Positions 7,346-16,186 of a DNA stretch of 64,000 bases are shown here, piece after piece. The translations under genes were made by a program, and so were the position numbers. The DNA lies in assembly GCA_018268715.1 (NCBI GenBank), contig JAFDVZ010000014.1, positions 62,001 to 126,000 of the forward strand, in the 5' to 3' direction. This DNA is from Acidobacteriota bacterium (GTDB taxonomy: Bacteria > Acidobacteriota > Terriglobia > Bryobacterales > Bryobacteraceae). Each line of letters opens with the position of its first letter. The stretch's first letter is position 1. The notes below the pieces were generated by a model. The model was given only the letters and a program-made list of their open reading frames with translations, was not told the origin of the DNA and ran no database searches.

Positions 7346-8838
7346 TGCATGGGCGCCGGGTCTTCCTGTCAGCGGCGCTGGTTGGCCTGACGGCGAAGGG
7401 TGGGCGGCGCGTGGAGGGCTCGTTTCTCGACGACGGCCTGCCCACGGGACACCGTCTGACGGATCGGGGGCGCTCCGGCCGTCCTATAACTCGCGTGCCG
7501 GTCGTGATCGTGGGCGCGGGCGTGGCCGGCCTGTGCGCCGCCTGGCGCTTGCGAAAGAGAGGCTTTCGGGATTTCGTCGTTCTGGAAATGCACGCCGAGG
7601 CTGGCGGCAATTCCCGCAGCGCCGAAAACGAAGTTAGCGGCTACCCATTGGCCGCGCACTATGTGCCCGTCCCGAATCGGGAGTCGACCCTGGTGCGCGA
7701 GTTATTCGATGAGTTTGGCGTCATGCGGGACGGAAAGGTGGACGAGCGCTACCTGTGCTTCGCACCCCAGGAGCGGTTGTTCCTGCACGGACGCTGGCAG
7801 GAGGGGTTGGAGCCGGAAATCGCCGTTTCCGCCCGCGATCGCGAGCAATATCGGCGATTCGACGACCGAATTCGCGAGTTCCGAGCCACGCGCCAGTTCA
7901 CCATCCCGATCGACGCCGGCGCACGGGCGTCGGAACTGGATCGACTCACGATGGCGGCCTGGCTCGACCGAGAGAAGTTCGATTCGCCCTACCTTCGCTG
8001 GTATGTCGACTACGCGTGCCGTGACGATTACGGCGCGCGGGCGTGGGATGCATCGGCATGGGCCGGAATCCACTACTTTGCTGGCCGCGAGCACGAGGAC
8101 AAGGGACCGGTCACCTGGCCGGAGGGCAACGGTTGGCTGGTGCGCGAACTAATGAAGCGCGTCGGCGAGCACGTGCGGACTGGCGCGACGGTCCACGCGA
8201 TCTCGCCGAACGGCTCGCGGCTCCGCGTTCTTGCAGGCAACGCGGATTACGAAGCGGAACTGGTGATCTTCGCCGCGCCGACGTTTCTCGCGCCGCATAT
8301 TGTCGAAGGCGCGCCGTCAGCCCACGACTTCGTCTACTCGCCGTGGGTGACCGCGAACCTCACGCTCGACCGGCCTCCCCGTGAACGCGGCTCCGAGCCT
8401 GCCTGGGATAACGTTGTCTATGATTCGCCGTCCTTGGGCTACGTAGTCGCGACGCATATGACTCTGCGAACGCGGGTCGATCGCACGGTTTGGACGTGGT
8501 ATCAGGCTCTGGCGGACGGGGACCCCGCTCAGAACCGCCGCATGATGCTCGGGGCCGACTGGCGTCACTTCGCGGAGTACATCCTGCGCGACCTGGAGCG
8601 CGCGCATCCGGACATCCGGGAGTGCGTTTCGCGCATCGATGTGTTGCGCATCGGTCATGCCATGGCGCGCCCGATTCCGGGTTTCCTGACATCGGAATCC
8701 CGTCGCCGATGGGCTTCCCTGAGCGGCCGCGTCCTCTACGCCAACTCTGACCTCAGCGGCCTGTCGATCTTCGAAGAGGCGCAGCACCGCGGAGTGCGTG
8801 CGGCGGACCGAGCCCTTGCCATCCTCGGGCGCGCCTGA
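7345..8838 (+). CDS. Tat-exported FAD-dependent amine oxidase-like flavoprotein
   Basis: 497 residues from the ATG overlapping the upstream TGA. The N terminus has a twin-arginine-like signal (GRRVFLSAALVGL). A dinucleotide-binding site GAGVAG (57-62) ends a beta-alpha-beta fold, followed by the acidic E of VVLEMHAEAGGN. The C terminus has the second flavin contact (YANSDLSGLSIFEEA). This is the monoamine/polyamine oxidase superfamily; the substrate is inferred to be an amine mainly from the coupled spermidine-synthase-like gene. With Tat export it would act outside the cytoplasm, while the partner's catalytic domain is probably cytoplasmic, so the pair may act on the two sides of the membrane. 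Last gene of the cassette. Confidence 0.8.
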   Translation: MHGRRVFLSAALVGLTAKGGRRVEGSFLDDGLPTGHRLTDRGRSGRPITRVPVVIVGAGVAGLCAAWRLRKRGFRDFVVLEMHAEAGGNSRSAENEVSGYPLAAHYVPVPNRESTLVRELFDEFGVMRDGKVDERYLCFAPQERLFLHGRWQEGLEPEIAVSARDREQYRRFDDRIREFRATRQFTIPIDAGARASELDRLTMAAWLDREKFDSPYLRWYVDYACRDDYGARAWDASAWAGIHYFAGREHEDKGPVTWPEGNGWLVRELMKRVGEHVRTGATVHAISPNGSRLRVLAGNADYEAELVIFAAPTFLAPHIVEGAPSAHDFVYSPWVTANLTLDRPPRERGSEPAWDNVVYDSPSLGYVVATHMTLRTRVDRTVWTWYQALADGDPAQNRRMMLGADWRHFAEYILRDLERAHPDIRECVSRIDVLRIGHAMARPIPGFLTSESRRRWASLSGRVLYANSDLSGLSIFEEAQHRGVRAADRALAILGRA

Positions 8839-8842
8839 GATT

Positions 8843-8918
8843 CATCTTCCACTTGACAAACTAGTGAAGCATGCCCCACTCTGGTGGCGGGAGTTCACTA
8901 GAATGCCAAGTGAAGATG
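8843..8918. promoter_or_regulatory. Nested inverted-repeat operator/promoter of padR-ADOP
   Basis: Inner repeat CTAGTGAA (8861-8868) is mirrored perfectly by TTCACTAG (8894-8901). Outer repeat CATCTTCCACTTG (8843-8855) is mirrored, with one base missing, by CAAGTGAAGATG (8907-8918). All four arms share a GTGAA-like core. A perfect TTGACA (-35) lies at 8853-8858 between left arms; the -10 region 17-18 bases on is poor. A TAGAAT at 8899-8904 overlaps the right arm. The layout suits autorepression by the adjacent PadR protein. Confidence 0.6.
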
Positions 8919-9250
8919 TGGGCCGCATGCCGGTCCTTCAGGGGACCCTCGACCTGATCGTCCTGCGAACGCTCAGCGCCATGGGGCCGCAACATGCCTA
9001 CGGGATCGCGGCCCGGCTGCAGCAGATTTCCGGCGATCTTCTGCAACTCAACCAGGGGACGCTGTACCCCGCGCTGGTCCGCTTGGAGCAGCAGGGCCGC
9101 ATCAAGGCGGTCTGGGGGAAGACCGAGAGCAATCGCGAAGCGAAGTTCTATTCGCTCACAAAGCTTGGCGAAAAGGCCCTGGCGGCGGAGACGGAGCGGT
9201 GGCGCCGCATGTCGGGTCTGGTGGAAAAGCTGCTTTCCGGGGAGGCCTGA
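8903..9250 (+). CDS. PadR family transcriptional regulator
   Basis: 115 residues from the ATG at 8903, which has GGGAG nine bases upstream and gives the usual ~10 residues ahead of the family signature VLQGTLDLIVLRTL. A start at 8927 is possible; an open frame further upstream lies within the operator and in the end of the preceding gene and is unlikely. The winged-helix core includes AYGIAARLQQ and LNQGTLYPALVRLEQQG, the PadR DNA-recognition region. PadR proteins of this subtype sit directly upstream of ADOP permeases in acidobacteria and usually repress their own operon until a ligand binds. The permease follows after two bases. Confidence 0.9.
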   Translation: MPSEDVGRMPVLQGTLDLIVLRTLSAMGPQHAYGIAARLQQISGDLLQLNQGTLYPALVRLEQQGRIKAVWGKTESNREAKFYSLTKLGEKALAAETERWRRMSGLVEKLLSGEA

Positions 9251-9252
9251 GC

Positions 9253-11904
9253 ATGCGTCGATTCGCCGTCCGATTGCTGAACCTCTTTCGTCGCCGGCCC
9301 GCCGAGCGGGAACTCGCTCGCGAAGTGGATTCGCACCTGGGATTGCTCGAAGAAGAGTTCGGGCGCCGCGGCCTCACCCCGGAAGAGGCGAGATTCGCCG
9401 CCCTTCGAGAGTATGGCAGCGTCGAGTACGCCAAGGATCTGCATCGCGACGCACGCGGATTCCCCTGGCTCGAACAGTCGCTGAAGGACGTGCGCTTCGG
9501 CGCGCGCAGTCTGCTTCGCACGCCCGGTTTCACGGCGATCGCCGTGTTGACGCTCGCTCTCGGCATCGGAGCGAACACCGCGTTATTCAGCGTCGTCAAC
9601 GCGGTGTTGCTCCGGCCGCTCGCCTATCGCGACCCCGATCGTTTAGTCACGATCCTCCACGGCGGGTCCGATCCGGTCGCCCCGGCGAACTTTCTGGATT
9701 GGCGAGGCCAGTCCCGGTCGTTTGAGTTGATGGCGGCGGCCGAGTTCTGGAGCCCCAATCTCACGGGCAGCTACCCGCCCGAGCACATCCGCGGCCACCG
9801 CATGACGCGGAATCTCCTGTCCGCGCTCGGCGTTCAGCCGCTGATCGGTCGGGCCTTCTTGCCTGGCGACGACCGCGGCGTCGTCTCGAATGAGGTGATT
9901 CTGAGTCACGGACTCTGGCTGCGCCGTTTCGGAGCCGACCCGGGCGTCCTGGGGCGAAAGATCGTGCTCGACGGAGATCCCTACACGATCGTCGGCGTCA
10001 TGCCGCGGGATTTCGCGTTCTCGCCGTTCTGGGCCCCGAGAGGGGAGCTGTGGGCGCCTTTGGCTCTTGGCGAGCGCGCGCTCAGCCGGGGCGGCAACAG
10101 CCTGCGAGTATTCGCCCGGCTCCGGCGGGGAGTCACTATCGACGAAGCTCGGTCCGAGATGACCGCGGTGACCGCCCGCCTGGAACGGCAGTTCCCCGGC
10201 TCGAACCGGGACGTCCAGATTACGCCGCTTGCTAAACAGGTGGTGGGGAATGTCGAGGCGCCGTTGCGGATCCTCTCGGGCGCTGTTGGGTTCGTCTTGT
10301 TAATCGCCTGCGCCAATGTCTCGCACATGCTGCTGGCAAGGACGTCCAGTCGCCAGAAGGAGATCGCGGTCCGAATGGCGCTCGGCGCCGGGCGCACGCG
10401 GCTGGTGGGCCAGTTTCTCACGGAAAATCTCCTGCTTGCCACGCTCGGCGGGACGGTCGGGCTCCTGGCCGCCTGGTGGGGAGTCAGGGCGCTCATCGCG
10501 CTCAGTCCGGCGAACCTCCCAAGGGTCGAGACCGTCCGGATCGATGCGAGCGTCGCCCTGTTTCTAGCCGGCATCACCGTGATCACCGCGATGTTGTTCG
10601 GTCTCGCGCCAGCCATGCACGTCGGGGTGGATCGGGTGGCGGAGGCGCTCAAGGAGGGAGGCCGCGGCGCGAGCGACGACGGTGTCCGCCGCGGCCGTCT
10701 GCGCGCCTTCCTGATCGCTTCCGAGTTCGCGATGGCGTTCGTCCTGTTGACCGGCGCCGGCCTGGTGCTTCGCAGTTTCATCGCCATTGAACGCATCGAT
10801 CCCGGTTTCGATCCTCGCTCCGTTTTGTCGATGGTGGTTTCGGTGGCGGGTACCTCGGAAGCCGAACCGGGCCGGCGAGAAGGGTTCTACCGGGAACTGC
10901 TGGCGAAAGCGCAAGCGCTGCCCGGGGTGCGTTCGGTTTCCGCGATCAACCATCTGCCGCTCGCCGGAGACATGTGGGGATTGCCCTTCCTGATCGAAGG
11001 CGGTCCAAGGCCGCGTCCTGGAGAGTTACCCAGCGCTGTGTACCGGGCGGTGATGCCGGGATACTTCGAAACCATGCGGATCCCACTGGTCCGTGGGCGG
11101 GGCGTTGGGATTTCCGACGATAAGCGATCGCCCGGGGTTGTGGTCATCAATGAGCGGGCGGCGGACTTGTTCTGGCCCGGACAGGACCCGATCGGCCGTC
11201 GTGTGACATTCGAAACGGCGGCGGGCGCCGCACCTACATGGCTCACCATCGTCGGGATTTGCCGCAACGCGAGGCAGTTGGACTGGGCGGCTACGCCGTA
11301 CCCGGAGGTGTATCTCGCTTTGCTTCAGAATCACGATTACCTCGAAAGACCCCAGCCACACTACGCCTACATCACCCTGGTGGCGCGCACGGACGGAAAG
11401 CCGACCGCCCTGGCGGAAGCGCTCAAGCAGACAGTCTGGTCAATGGACCGCAACCTGCCGATCTCACAGATCCTGACCCTGGAGGAGGCGGTGTCGAGGG
11501 CGACAGCGCAGCCTCGTTTTGAGATGGCGTTGTTCGGCGCCTTCGCCGCAGTGGCGTTGGTTCTGGCGGCGGCCGGGGTTTACGGCGTGGTGAGCTACTC
11601 GGTCTCGCGCCGCACCCACGAGATCGGCATCCGGATGTCACTCGGCGCGAGCGCCCGCGACGTGTTGTGGATGGTGACGCGGCAAGGGATTGCGGAAGCC
11701 GCGTTCGGGATCACGGTGGGCCTGGCCGGGGCGCTGCTGCTCGCGAGGCTGCTTTCGGGGATGCTGTATGAGGTCGGCCCCGCCGATCCGCTGACCTTCG
11801 CTCTTGCCTCGCTGACCCTGATTGGGGCCGCTCTGCTTGCCGTCTGGATTCCGGCTCGGCGAGCCTCGGCGATCGAGCCCGTCATTGCGCTGCGCAGCGA
11901 GTAA
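9253..11904 (+). CDS. ADOP-type (acidobacterial orphan) MacB/FtsX permease
   Basis: 883 residues from the ATG at 9253, with GGAGG about nine bases upstream. The N-terminal ~85 residues are the ADOP-specific prefix (FRRRPAERELAREVDSHL, LREYGSV). They are followed by a first transmembrane helix in FTAIAVLTLALGIGANTALFSVVNAVLLRPL, a MacB-type periplasmic core, an FtsX block (about 360-430, with IAVRMALGAGRTRL), a second periplasmic region and a C-terminal FtsX block (about 765-883, with HEIGIRMSLGAS). This duplicated arrangement without an adjacent ATPase defines the orphan permeases of acidobacteria; no ABC ATP-binding gene lies nearby. Substrate unknown; MacB relatives move antibiotics or peptides or act as mechanotransmitters. 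Confidence 0.9.
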   Translation: MRRFAVRLLNLFRRRPAERELAREVDSHLGLLEEEFGRRGLTPEEARFAALREYGSVEYAKDLHRDARGFPWLEQSLKDVRFGARSLLRTPGFTAIAVLTLALGIGANTALFSVVNAVLLRPLAYRDPDRLVTILHGGSDPVAPANFLDWRGQSRSFELMAAAEFWSPNLTGSYPPEHIRGHRMTRNLLSALGVQPLIGRAFLPGDDRGVVSNEVILSHGLWLRRFGADPGVLGRKIVLDGDPYTIVGVMPRDFAFSPFWAPRGELWAPLALGERALSRGGNSLRVFARLRRGVTIDEARSEMTAVTARLERQFPGSNRDVQITPLAKQVVGNVEAPLRILSGAVGFVLLIACANVSHMLLARTSSRQKEIAVRMALGAGRTRLVGQFLTENLLLATLGGTVGLLAAWWGVRALIALSPANLPRVETVRIDASVALFLAGITVITAMLFGLAPAMHVGVDRVAEALKEGGRGASDDGVRRGRLRAFLIASEFAMAFVLLTGAGLVLRSFIAIERIDPGFDPRSVLSMVVSVAGTSEAEPGRREGFYRELLAKAQALPGVRSVSAINHLPLAGDMWGLPFLIEGGPRPRPGELPSAVYRAVMPGYFETMRIPLVRGRGVGISDDKRSPGVVVINERAADLFWPGQDPIGRRVTFETAAGAAPTWLTIVGICRNARQLDWAATPYPEVYLALLQNHDYLERPQPHYAYITLVARTDGKPTALAEALKQTVWSMDRNLPISQILTLEEAVSRATAQPRFEMALFGAFAAVALVLAAAGVYGVVSYSVSRRTHEIGIRMSLGASARDVLWMVTRQGIAEAAFGITVGLAGALLLARLLSGMLYEVGPADPLTFALASLTLIGAALLAVWIPARRASAIEPVIALRSE

Positions 11905-12402
11905 TCAGCCGATCTCGCGATAGTAGATCACCAGGTCGGTGCGTGGCGGCTTGTGCCCCAGGGCGCGCAGGAAGCCGGCCACCTGTCCACGGTGGTGGGT
12001 CCCGTGATTCACCACGTGCATCAGCGGTTGCCAAAGGGGCATGCGCCACTCGCGGCCGCCCAGGTCCTTGTAGACCTGGACTGCAGCGCCGCTTTCGTCG
12101 GTGAGGCCGGCGGCGAACGCTCGCCAGCCGTCCAGCACTTTCGGCCAGTCGGATTCCAGCACCTTCATCCGGTAATCCTCCGGACTCACGAACGCGGTGG
12201 GTGGTTTGCCGGCCAGGCGCCCCAGCCAGGCGCGGTCCGCCGCGAAGATATGGACCAACGTGCCGAGCACGCTCTTTTCGCTCGCGCCAAAGTCGCGGGT
12301 CAGATCTTCCGCCGATAACTGGCGCGCGGCCTCCAGCAAACGCAGGCTGGCCCAGGCCGAATAATCAAGGTGAAATCGAAGGATATCCGCGGAAATGGTC
12401 AT
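11905..12402 (-). CDS. DinB family protein
   Basis: A 165-residue four-helix-bundle protein of the DinB/YfiT-like superfamily. The putative metal triad is H51 (LVHIFAADRAW), H133 and H137 (NHGTHHRGQ). Members are often metal-dependent thiol S-transferases or uncharacterised stress proteins; the substrate here is unknown. The start overlaps the preceding DUF1992 stop by four bases (ATGA, 12399-12402 on the minus strand), so the two are coupled. Its stop directly abuts the stop of the convergent ADOP gene with no spacer. Confidence 0.85.
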   Translation of the reverse strand: MTISADILRFHLDYSAWASLRLLEAARQLSAEDLTRDFGASEKSVLGTLVHIFAADRAWLGRLAGKPPTAFVSPEDYRMKVLESDWPKVLDGWRAFAAGLTDESGAAVQVYKDLGGREWRMPLWQPLMHVVNHGTHHRGQVAGFLRALGHKPPRTDLVIYYREIG

Positions 12403-12818
12403 TGGGAGAGTTCCTCTATCGTTGCGTCGATGTCCAGGGTTCGTAACGAAAAATTCACAACCGGCGTTCGCAGATTGTACAGTTTGATCTCGCGGTTCAG
12501 CGCCGTGGCTTCGTTTCGGAAGCGGTCCACCTCATGCTTCCAGACCGCCTGATTGCCCCGCCTGCGGCGTGTTTCGGCGGCGAACTCGAGCCTCCGCCGG
12601 CACGCCGCCATTTCCTCCTCGAGCGCGCGCCGCGCCTCGATCAACGGATGGGTGGCGCCGTTGTCGCGCAGGATGCGCCGGAAGGTCGGCGCCAGCGGAT
12701 CCTCAAAGGGGCCCACCGACAGATCCAGCGGTTGGCCGCGGCCCGGCAGGTTGTCGAAAGCCCCGTTTTCCATCGCCTCCAGGATCTTGTTCTCCGCAAT
12801 ACGGTTCCAGCCCCCCAA
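12399..12818 (-). CDS. DUF1992 (DnaJ-homologue subfamily C28-like) protein
   Basis: A 139-residue helical protein. The start matches the DUF1992 signature: AENKILEAMENGAFDNLPGRGQPL, followed by NPxxDPL-like (FEDPLAPTFRRIL) and a long charged helix. The domain occurs at the end of eukaryotic DNAJC28 and alone in bacteria; its biochemical role is not established. A strong Shine-Dalgarno (AAAGGAGG on the minus strand) precedes the ATG closely and confirms the start. It is coupled to the DinB gene and diverges from the ATP synthase operon across about 120 bases. Confidence 0.8.
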   Translation of the reverse strand: MGGWNRIAENKILEAMENGAFDNLPGRGQPLDLSVGPFEDPLAPTFRRILRDNGATHPLIEARRALEEEMAACRRRLEFAAETRRRRGNQAVWKHEVDRFRNEATALNREIKLYNLRTPVVNFSLRTLDIDATIEELSQ

Positions 12819-12858
12819 TTCGCCTCCTTTGAATCGGATGTCCGCATCCGGTTCACGG

Positions 12859-12888
12859 TTGACCGCAAAAATTACATTGTGCTAGCGT
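12859..12888 (+). promoter_or_regulatory. Candidate sigma-70 promoter of the ATP synthase operon
   Basis: TTGACC (12859-12864) and TAGCGT (12883-12888) are separated by 18 bases in the divergent gap between the DUF1992 gene and the first atp gene. Transcription would start near 12895, leaving a ~47-base leader without an obvious Shine-Dalgarno sequence. Prediction only. Confidence 0.45.
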
Positions 12889-12941
12889 AAGGGGTTTGGG
12901 ACAGTTCTAAATAGCAGCCCGAACTCCATCGCTACTACCCA

Positions 12942-13391
12942 ATGGAACAAACTCTACAAGCGCTCGGTGGGATCCTCCTGAAAGCGATCCCCACCATCGT
13001 TCTTGTACTCATTCTGCACATATATCTGAAAAAGATGCTGTTTGGTCCGCTGGACCGCGTTCTTAAACAGCGTGACGAGGCCACCGCGGGCGCGCGCAAA
13101 GCCGCCGAACAGAGCTTCGCCAAGGCCGAACAGCGTGCAGCCGAGTACGAAGCCGCCATCCGTGAGGCGCGCGCCGACGTCTACAAGGAGCACGAGCAGG
13201 CCCGCAAGCAACTGCTCGCCGAACAGGACGCCCGGCTGAAGGACGCCAAATCCCGCGTGGACGCCATGATCCAGGAAGCGAAGACGCGCATCCAGGCCGA
13301 GGCGGAATCGGCGAAACAGTCGCTGGCCGCGTCGGCCGGCGTGCTTGCCGACCAGATCTCCGACGCGGTGCTGAACCGGAGGGCGTCATGA
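12942..13391 (+). CDS. atpF: ATP synthase F0 subunit b (first of two b-type subunits)
   Basis: 149 residues: one N-terminal membrane helix (IPTIVLVLILHIYLKKMLFGPL) followed by a continuous charged heptad-like helix rich in Ala, Glu, Lys and Arg, as in F0 b. It forms the peripheral stalk that holds the alpha3beta3 head against rotation. A second b-type gene follows with a four-base ATGA overlap, so the stalk is probably a b/b' heterodimer. It is the first gene of an operon that lacks subunits a and c. No clear Shine-Dalgarno is seen before the ATG. Confidence 0.9.
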   Translation: MEQTLQALGGILLKAIPTIVLVLILHIYLKKMLFGPLDRVLKQRDEATAGARKAAEQSFAKAEQRAAEYEAAIREARADVYKEHEQARKQLLAEQDARLKDAKSRVDAMIQEAKTRIQAEAESAKQSLAASAGVLADQISDAVLNRRAS

Positions 13392-14026
13392 GGCGCATCG
13401 CAGTGCTGGCGCTGTTCGCCCTTCTGTTCGCCTGGGTGGCGGTCGCGCAGGAGCATGCCCCGTCGGCCACGCCCGAACACGGCGCCCAGCCCGCCGCCGA
13501 AAAGTCCGAGCATTCGGAAGGTGAAGGGGAAGGGAATCTCGAGATCTGGAAGTGGGCCAACTTCGCCATCCTGGCCGGACTTCTGGGCTGGATGATCGCA
13601 AAGAACGCGCCCGCGTTCTTCCGCACCCGCACCGAGGAGATCCAGAAGGGCATCGCCGAAGCCTCCCGCATGAAGGAAGAAGCCGACGCCCGCGCCGCCA
13701 GGATGGAAATGAAAATGGCGTCGCTCAAGTCCGAAATCGACAATTTACGAAACGAAGCCAAGGCGGAGATGGCCAAGGAGGCCGCCCGCATCGCCCAGGA
13801 GACGGAGCAGCAACTGGCTCGCTTCCAGGCCCACGGCGAGCAGGAAATCACCGCCCTTGCCGCCCACGCCGAGAAGGACCTGAAGGCGCAGGCGGCCGCG
13901 CTCGCAGTCGAATTGGCGGAACAGCGAATTCGCGGACGCATGTCGGGCGACGCGCAGAACTCGTTGTTTGACGGCTTCCTGCGACAGTTGGACCGCCAGG
14001 CGGGCCAGACGGGAGCGCGTCAATGA
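13388..14026 (+). CDS. atpF: ATP synthase F0 subunit b with cleavable-looking signal peptide
   Basis: 212 residues. Unlike the preceding b subunit, it starts with a signal-peptide-like segment (IAVLALFALLFAWVAVAQ) and a ~30-residue acidic, His-rich spacer (EHSEGEGEG). The normal b-type membrane helix (WANFAILAGLLGWMIAKNAP) and long coiled-coil come after these. The N-terminal extension would place the spacer outside the membrane. Start overlaps the first b gene by four bases (ATGA) and the stop overlaps atpH in the same way. A b-subunit preceded by a signal sequence is, to my knowledge, also seen in other acidobacterial and chloroplast-like systems, but its purpose is unclear. Confidence 0.9.
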   Translation: MRRIAVLALFALLFAWVAVAQEHAPSATPEHGAQPAAEKSEHSEGEGEGNLEIWKWANFAILAGLLGWMIAKNAPAFFRTRTEEIQKGIAEASRMKEEADARAARMEMKMASLKSEIDNLRNEAKAEMAKEAARIAQETEQQLARFQAHGEQEITALAAHAEKDLKAQAAALAVELAEQRIRGRMSGDAQNSLFDGFLRQLDRQAGQTGARQ

Positions 14027-14577
14027 TCGGTTCAGTGGCGGCTTCCCGATACGCCAGGGCGCTGGCTGAAGTCGTGCTCGATCCGGCCTCCGGGCTGGAT
14101 GCGCGCGACGTCGAAACGCAATTGGACAAACTCGAGGATCTGTTGTCGGCGTCGTCCGAACTACGGCACGTGATGTACTCGCCGGCGGTTCCGAGCGCGA
14201 AGAAGCGGGCCGTGGTGGCGCAGTTCGCCGGGCCGCTGGGGTTGGCGCCGAAGGTCCGAAATTTCGTTTACGTGGTGATTGACCATCGCCGGATGCACCA
14301 GCTGCCGTCGATTCGCCAGGCCTTTGAATTGGCCGTGGACGAGGCGTTGGGTTTCGTGAAGGCGGATGTGACGTCGGCGCAAGCCTTGGACGGGCGGCAG
14401 CGCGCAGCTTTGGAATCCGAACTGATGAAGGTTACGGGCAAACGCGTGCGCATGCAGTTCGCCGTTGATGAGTCGTTGATCGGCGGCGTGACGGCCCGTA
14501 TCGGATCCACCGTGTACGACGGTTCCGTGCGCGGGCAGTTGGACGCGCTCAAGCGGCGTCTGGCGACAGAAGCGTAA
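14023..14577 (+). CDS. atpH: ATP synthase F1 delta subunit
   Basis: A 184-residue delta/OSCP protein: an N-terminal helical domain beginning [13 protein letters not shown], the [14 protein letters not shown] region and the conserved C-terminal strand ([25 protein letters not shown]). It links the b stalk to the top of the F1 head. Start overlaps the preceding b gene by four bases. Length is normal for the family. Confidence 0.95.
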   Translation: MIGSVAASRYARALAEVVLDPASGLDARDVETQLDKLEDLLSASSELRHVMYSPAVPSAKKRAVVAQFAGPLGLAPKVRNFVYVVIDHRRMHQLPSIRQAFELAVDEALGFVKADVTSAQALDGRQRAALESELMKVTGKRVRMQFAVDESLIGGVTARIGSTVYDGSVRGQLDALKRRLATEA

Positions 14578-14584
14578 ATCGAGC

Positions 14585-14601
14585 GTGAGCCTCCGGCTCA
14601 C
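14585..14601 (+). other. Intercistronic hairpin between atpH and atpA
   Basis: GTGAGCC (14585-14591) and GGCTCAC (14595-14601) make a perfect 7-bp stem with a TCC loop in the 64-base atpH-atpA gap. There is no T tract, so it is more likely to be an mRNA processing or stability element tuning alpha-subunit expression than a terminator. Confidence 0.5.
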
Positions 14602-14641
14602 ATTCAGGCTAGGTGGGGCCGAGCCCCGGAGAAGGAACAGA

Positions 14642-16180
14642 ATGGCTCAGATCCGAGCAGACGAGATCACGCGGGTACTCCGCAGCGAAATCGACAATTA
14701 CGAGCAGGCGGTCAACGTCGCCGAAACCGGATCGATCATCTCGATCGGTGACGGCATCGCCCGCATCTACGGCCTCGAGCGTGTCATGGCCGGCGAACTG
14801 ATTGAGTTTCCGCACGGCGTGGCGGGAATCGCCATGAACCTCGAGGAAGAGCAGGTCGGCGCGGTGTTGCTCGGCGAGTACCAAGAACTCAAGGAAGGCG
14901 ACGAAGTCCGCCGCACCGGCCGCATCATGTCGGTGCCCGTGGGCAAGGGCCTCATCGGCCGAGTCGTCGACGCGCTCGGCAACCCGATCGACGGAAAGGG
15001 GCCGATCCACAACGACGGTTTCAATCCCATCGAGCGTCTGGCGCCTGGCGTGGTCGACCGCAGCCCTGTCAAGGAGCCCGTACAGACCGGTCTGAAGGCC
15101 ATCGATTCGATGATCCCGATCGGCCGCGGCCAGCGCGAACTCATCATCGGCGACCGTCAGACCGGCAAGACGGCCATCGCGCTCGACACCATCATCAACC
15201 AAAAGGGCGGCGACATGGTTTGCGTCTACGTCGCCATCGGCCAGAAGCGCTCCACGGTGGCGCAGGTGGTGAAGACGCTTGAAGATTACGGCGCCATGGA
15301 TTACACCATCGTGGTGGCCGCCACCGCCTCCGATCCCGCTCCGATGCAGTACATCGCGCCGTACTCCGGCGTCGCGATGGGCGAGTACTTCCGCGATCGC
15401 GGCGGCCACGTGCTGTGCGTGTACGACGACCTTTCGAAGCATGCCGCGGCCTACCGCGAAATCTCGCTGCTGCTGCGCCGTCCGCCAGGGCGCGAAGCGT
15501 TCCCCGGCGACGTGTTCTACCTGCACAGCCGCCTGCTCGAGCGCGCCGCCAAGCTCAGCAAGGAAAAGGGCGGCGGATCGCTCACCGCTCTGCCGTTCAT
15601 CGAAACGCAGGCGGGCGACGTGTCCGCCTACATTCCGACCAACGTGATTTCGATCACGGACGGGCAGATCTTCCTTGAAGCCGATCTGTTCAACTCCAAC
15701 GTGCGCCCCGCCGTCAATGTCGGCATCTCGGTCAGCCGCGTGGGCGGCAACGCCCAGATCAAGGCGATGCGACAGGTGGCCGGTTCGCTCCGTATCGAAC
15801 TTGCCCAGTATCGCGCGCTGGCCGCGTTCGCGCAGTTCGGCTCCGACCTCGACCGCGCCAGCCAGCAGCAGTTGTCCCGCGGCGCGCGCCTGACTGAACT
15901 CCTGAAGCAGGGGCAGTATTCGCCGCTGCCGGTGGAAAAGCAGATCATTCTCATCTTCGCCGGCACCAACGGCTATGTGGACGACCTGCCCGTGGAGACG
16001 CTCAAGAAATTCGAACAGGAACTGTACCGCTTTGTCGACAACGGTTATCCCGGCATCCTGAATACGTTGCGCGAGAAGAAGGCCATCGACGATCAGTTGA
16101 AAGCCAGCATCAACGAGATGCTGAAAGAGTTCAAGGCGCGATTTGTCGCCGAGCAGCAGCCGGCGGCAGCCAAGGCCTAA
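14642..16180 (+). CDS. atpA: ATP synthase F1 alpha subunit
   Basis: 512 residues from the ATG at 14642, preceded by GGAGAAGGAA; a longer open frame from 14585 covers the hairpin and lacks homology. It shows the alpha Walker A motif GDRQTGKTA, Walker B-like [13 protein letters not shown], and the signature [14 protein letters not shown] (SxSRVGG). It carries the non-catalytic nucleotide sites and alternates with beta in the F1 head. Length and motifs are those of a functional subunit. The gene sits between atpH and atpG in the canonical order. Confidence 0.98.
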   Translation: MAQIRADEITRVLRSEIDNYEQAVNVAETGSIISIGDGIARIYGLERVMAGELIEFPHGVAGIAMNLEEEQVGAVLLGEYQELKEGDEVRRTGRIMSVPVGKGLIGRVVDALGNPIDGKGPIHNDGFNPIERLAPGVVDRSPVKEPVQTGLKAIDSMIPIGRGQRELIIGDRQTGKTAIALDTIINQKGGDMVCVYVAIGQKRSTVAQVVKTLEDYGAMDYTIVVAATASDPAPMQYIAPYSGVAMGEYFRDRGGHVLCVYDDLSKHAAAYREISLLLRRPPGREAFPGDVFYLHSRLLERAAKLSKEKGGGSLTALPFIETQAGDVSAYIPTNVISITDGQIFLEADLFNSNVRPAVNVGISVSRVGGNAQIKAMRQVAGSLRIELAQYRALAAFAQFGSDLDRASQQQLSRGARLTELLKQGQYSPLPVEKQIILIFAGTNGYVDDLPVETLKKFEQELYRFVDNGYPGILNTLREKKAIDDQLKASINEMLKEFKARFVAEQQPAAAKA

Positions 16181-16186
16181 GCCGCC

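Noticed and set aside
13063-13941. A 292-residue minus-strand open frame over the two b-subunit genes
   Set aside because: Ala/Ser/Arg-rich reverse of coiled-coil coding sequence.
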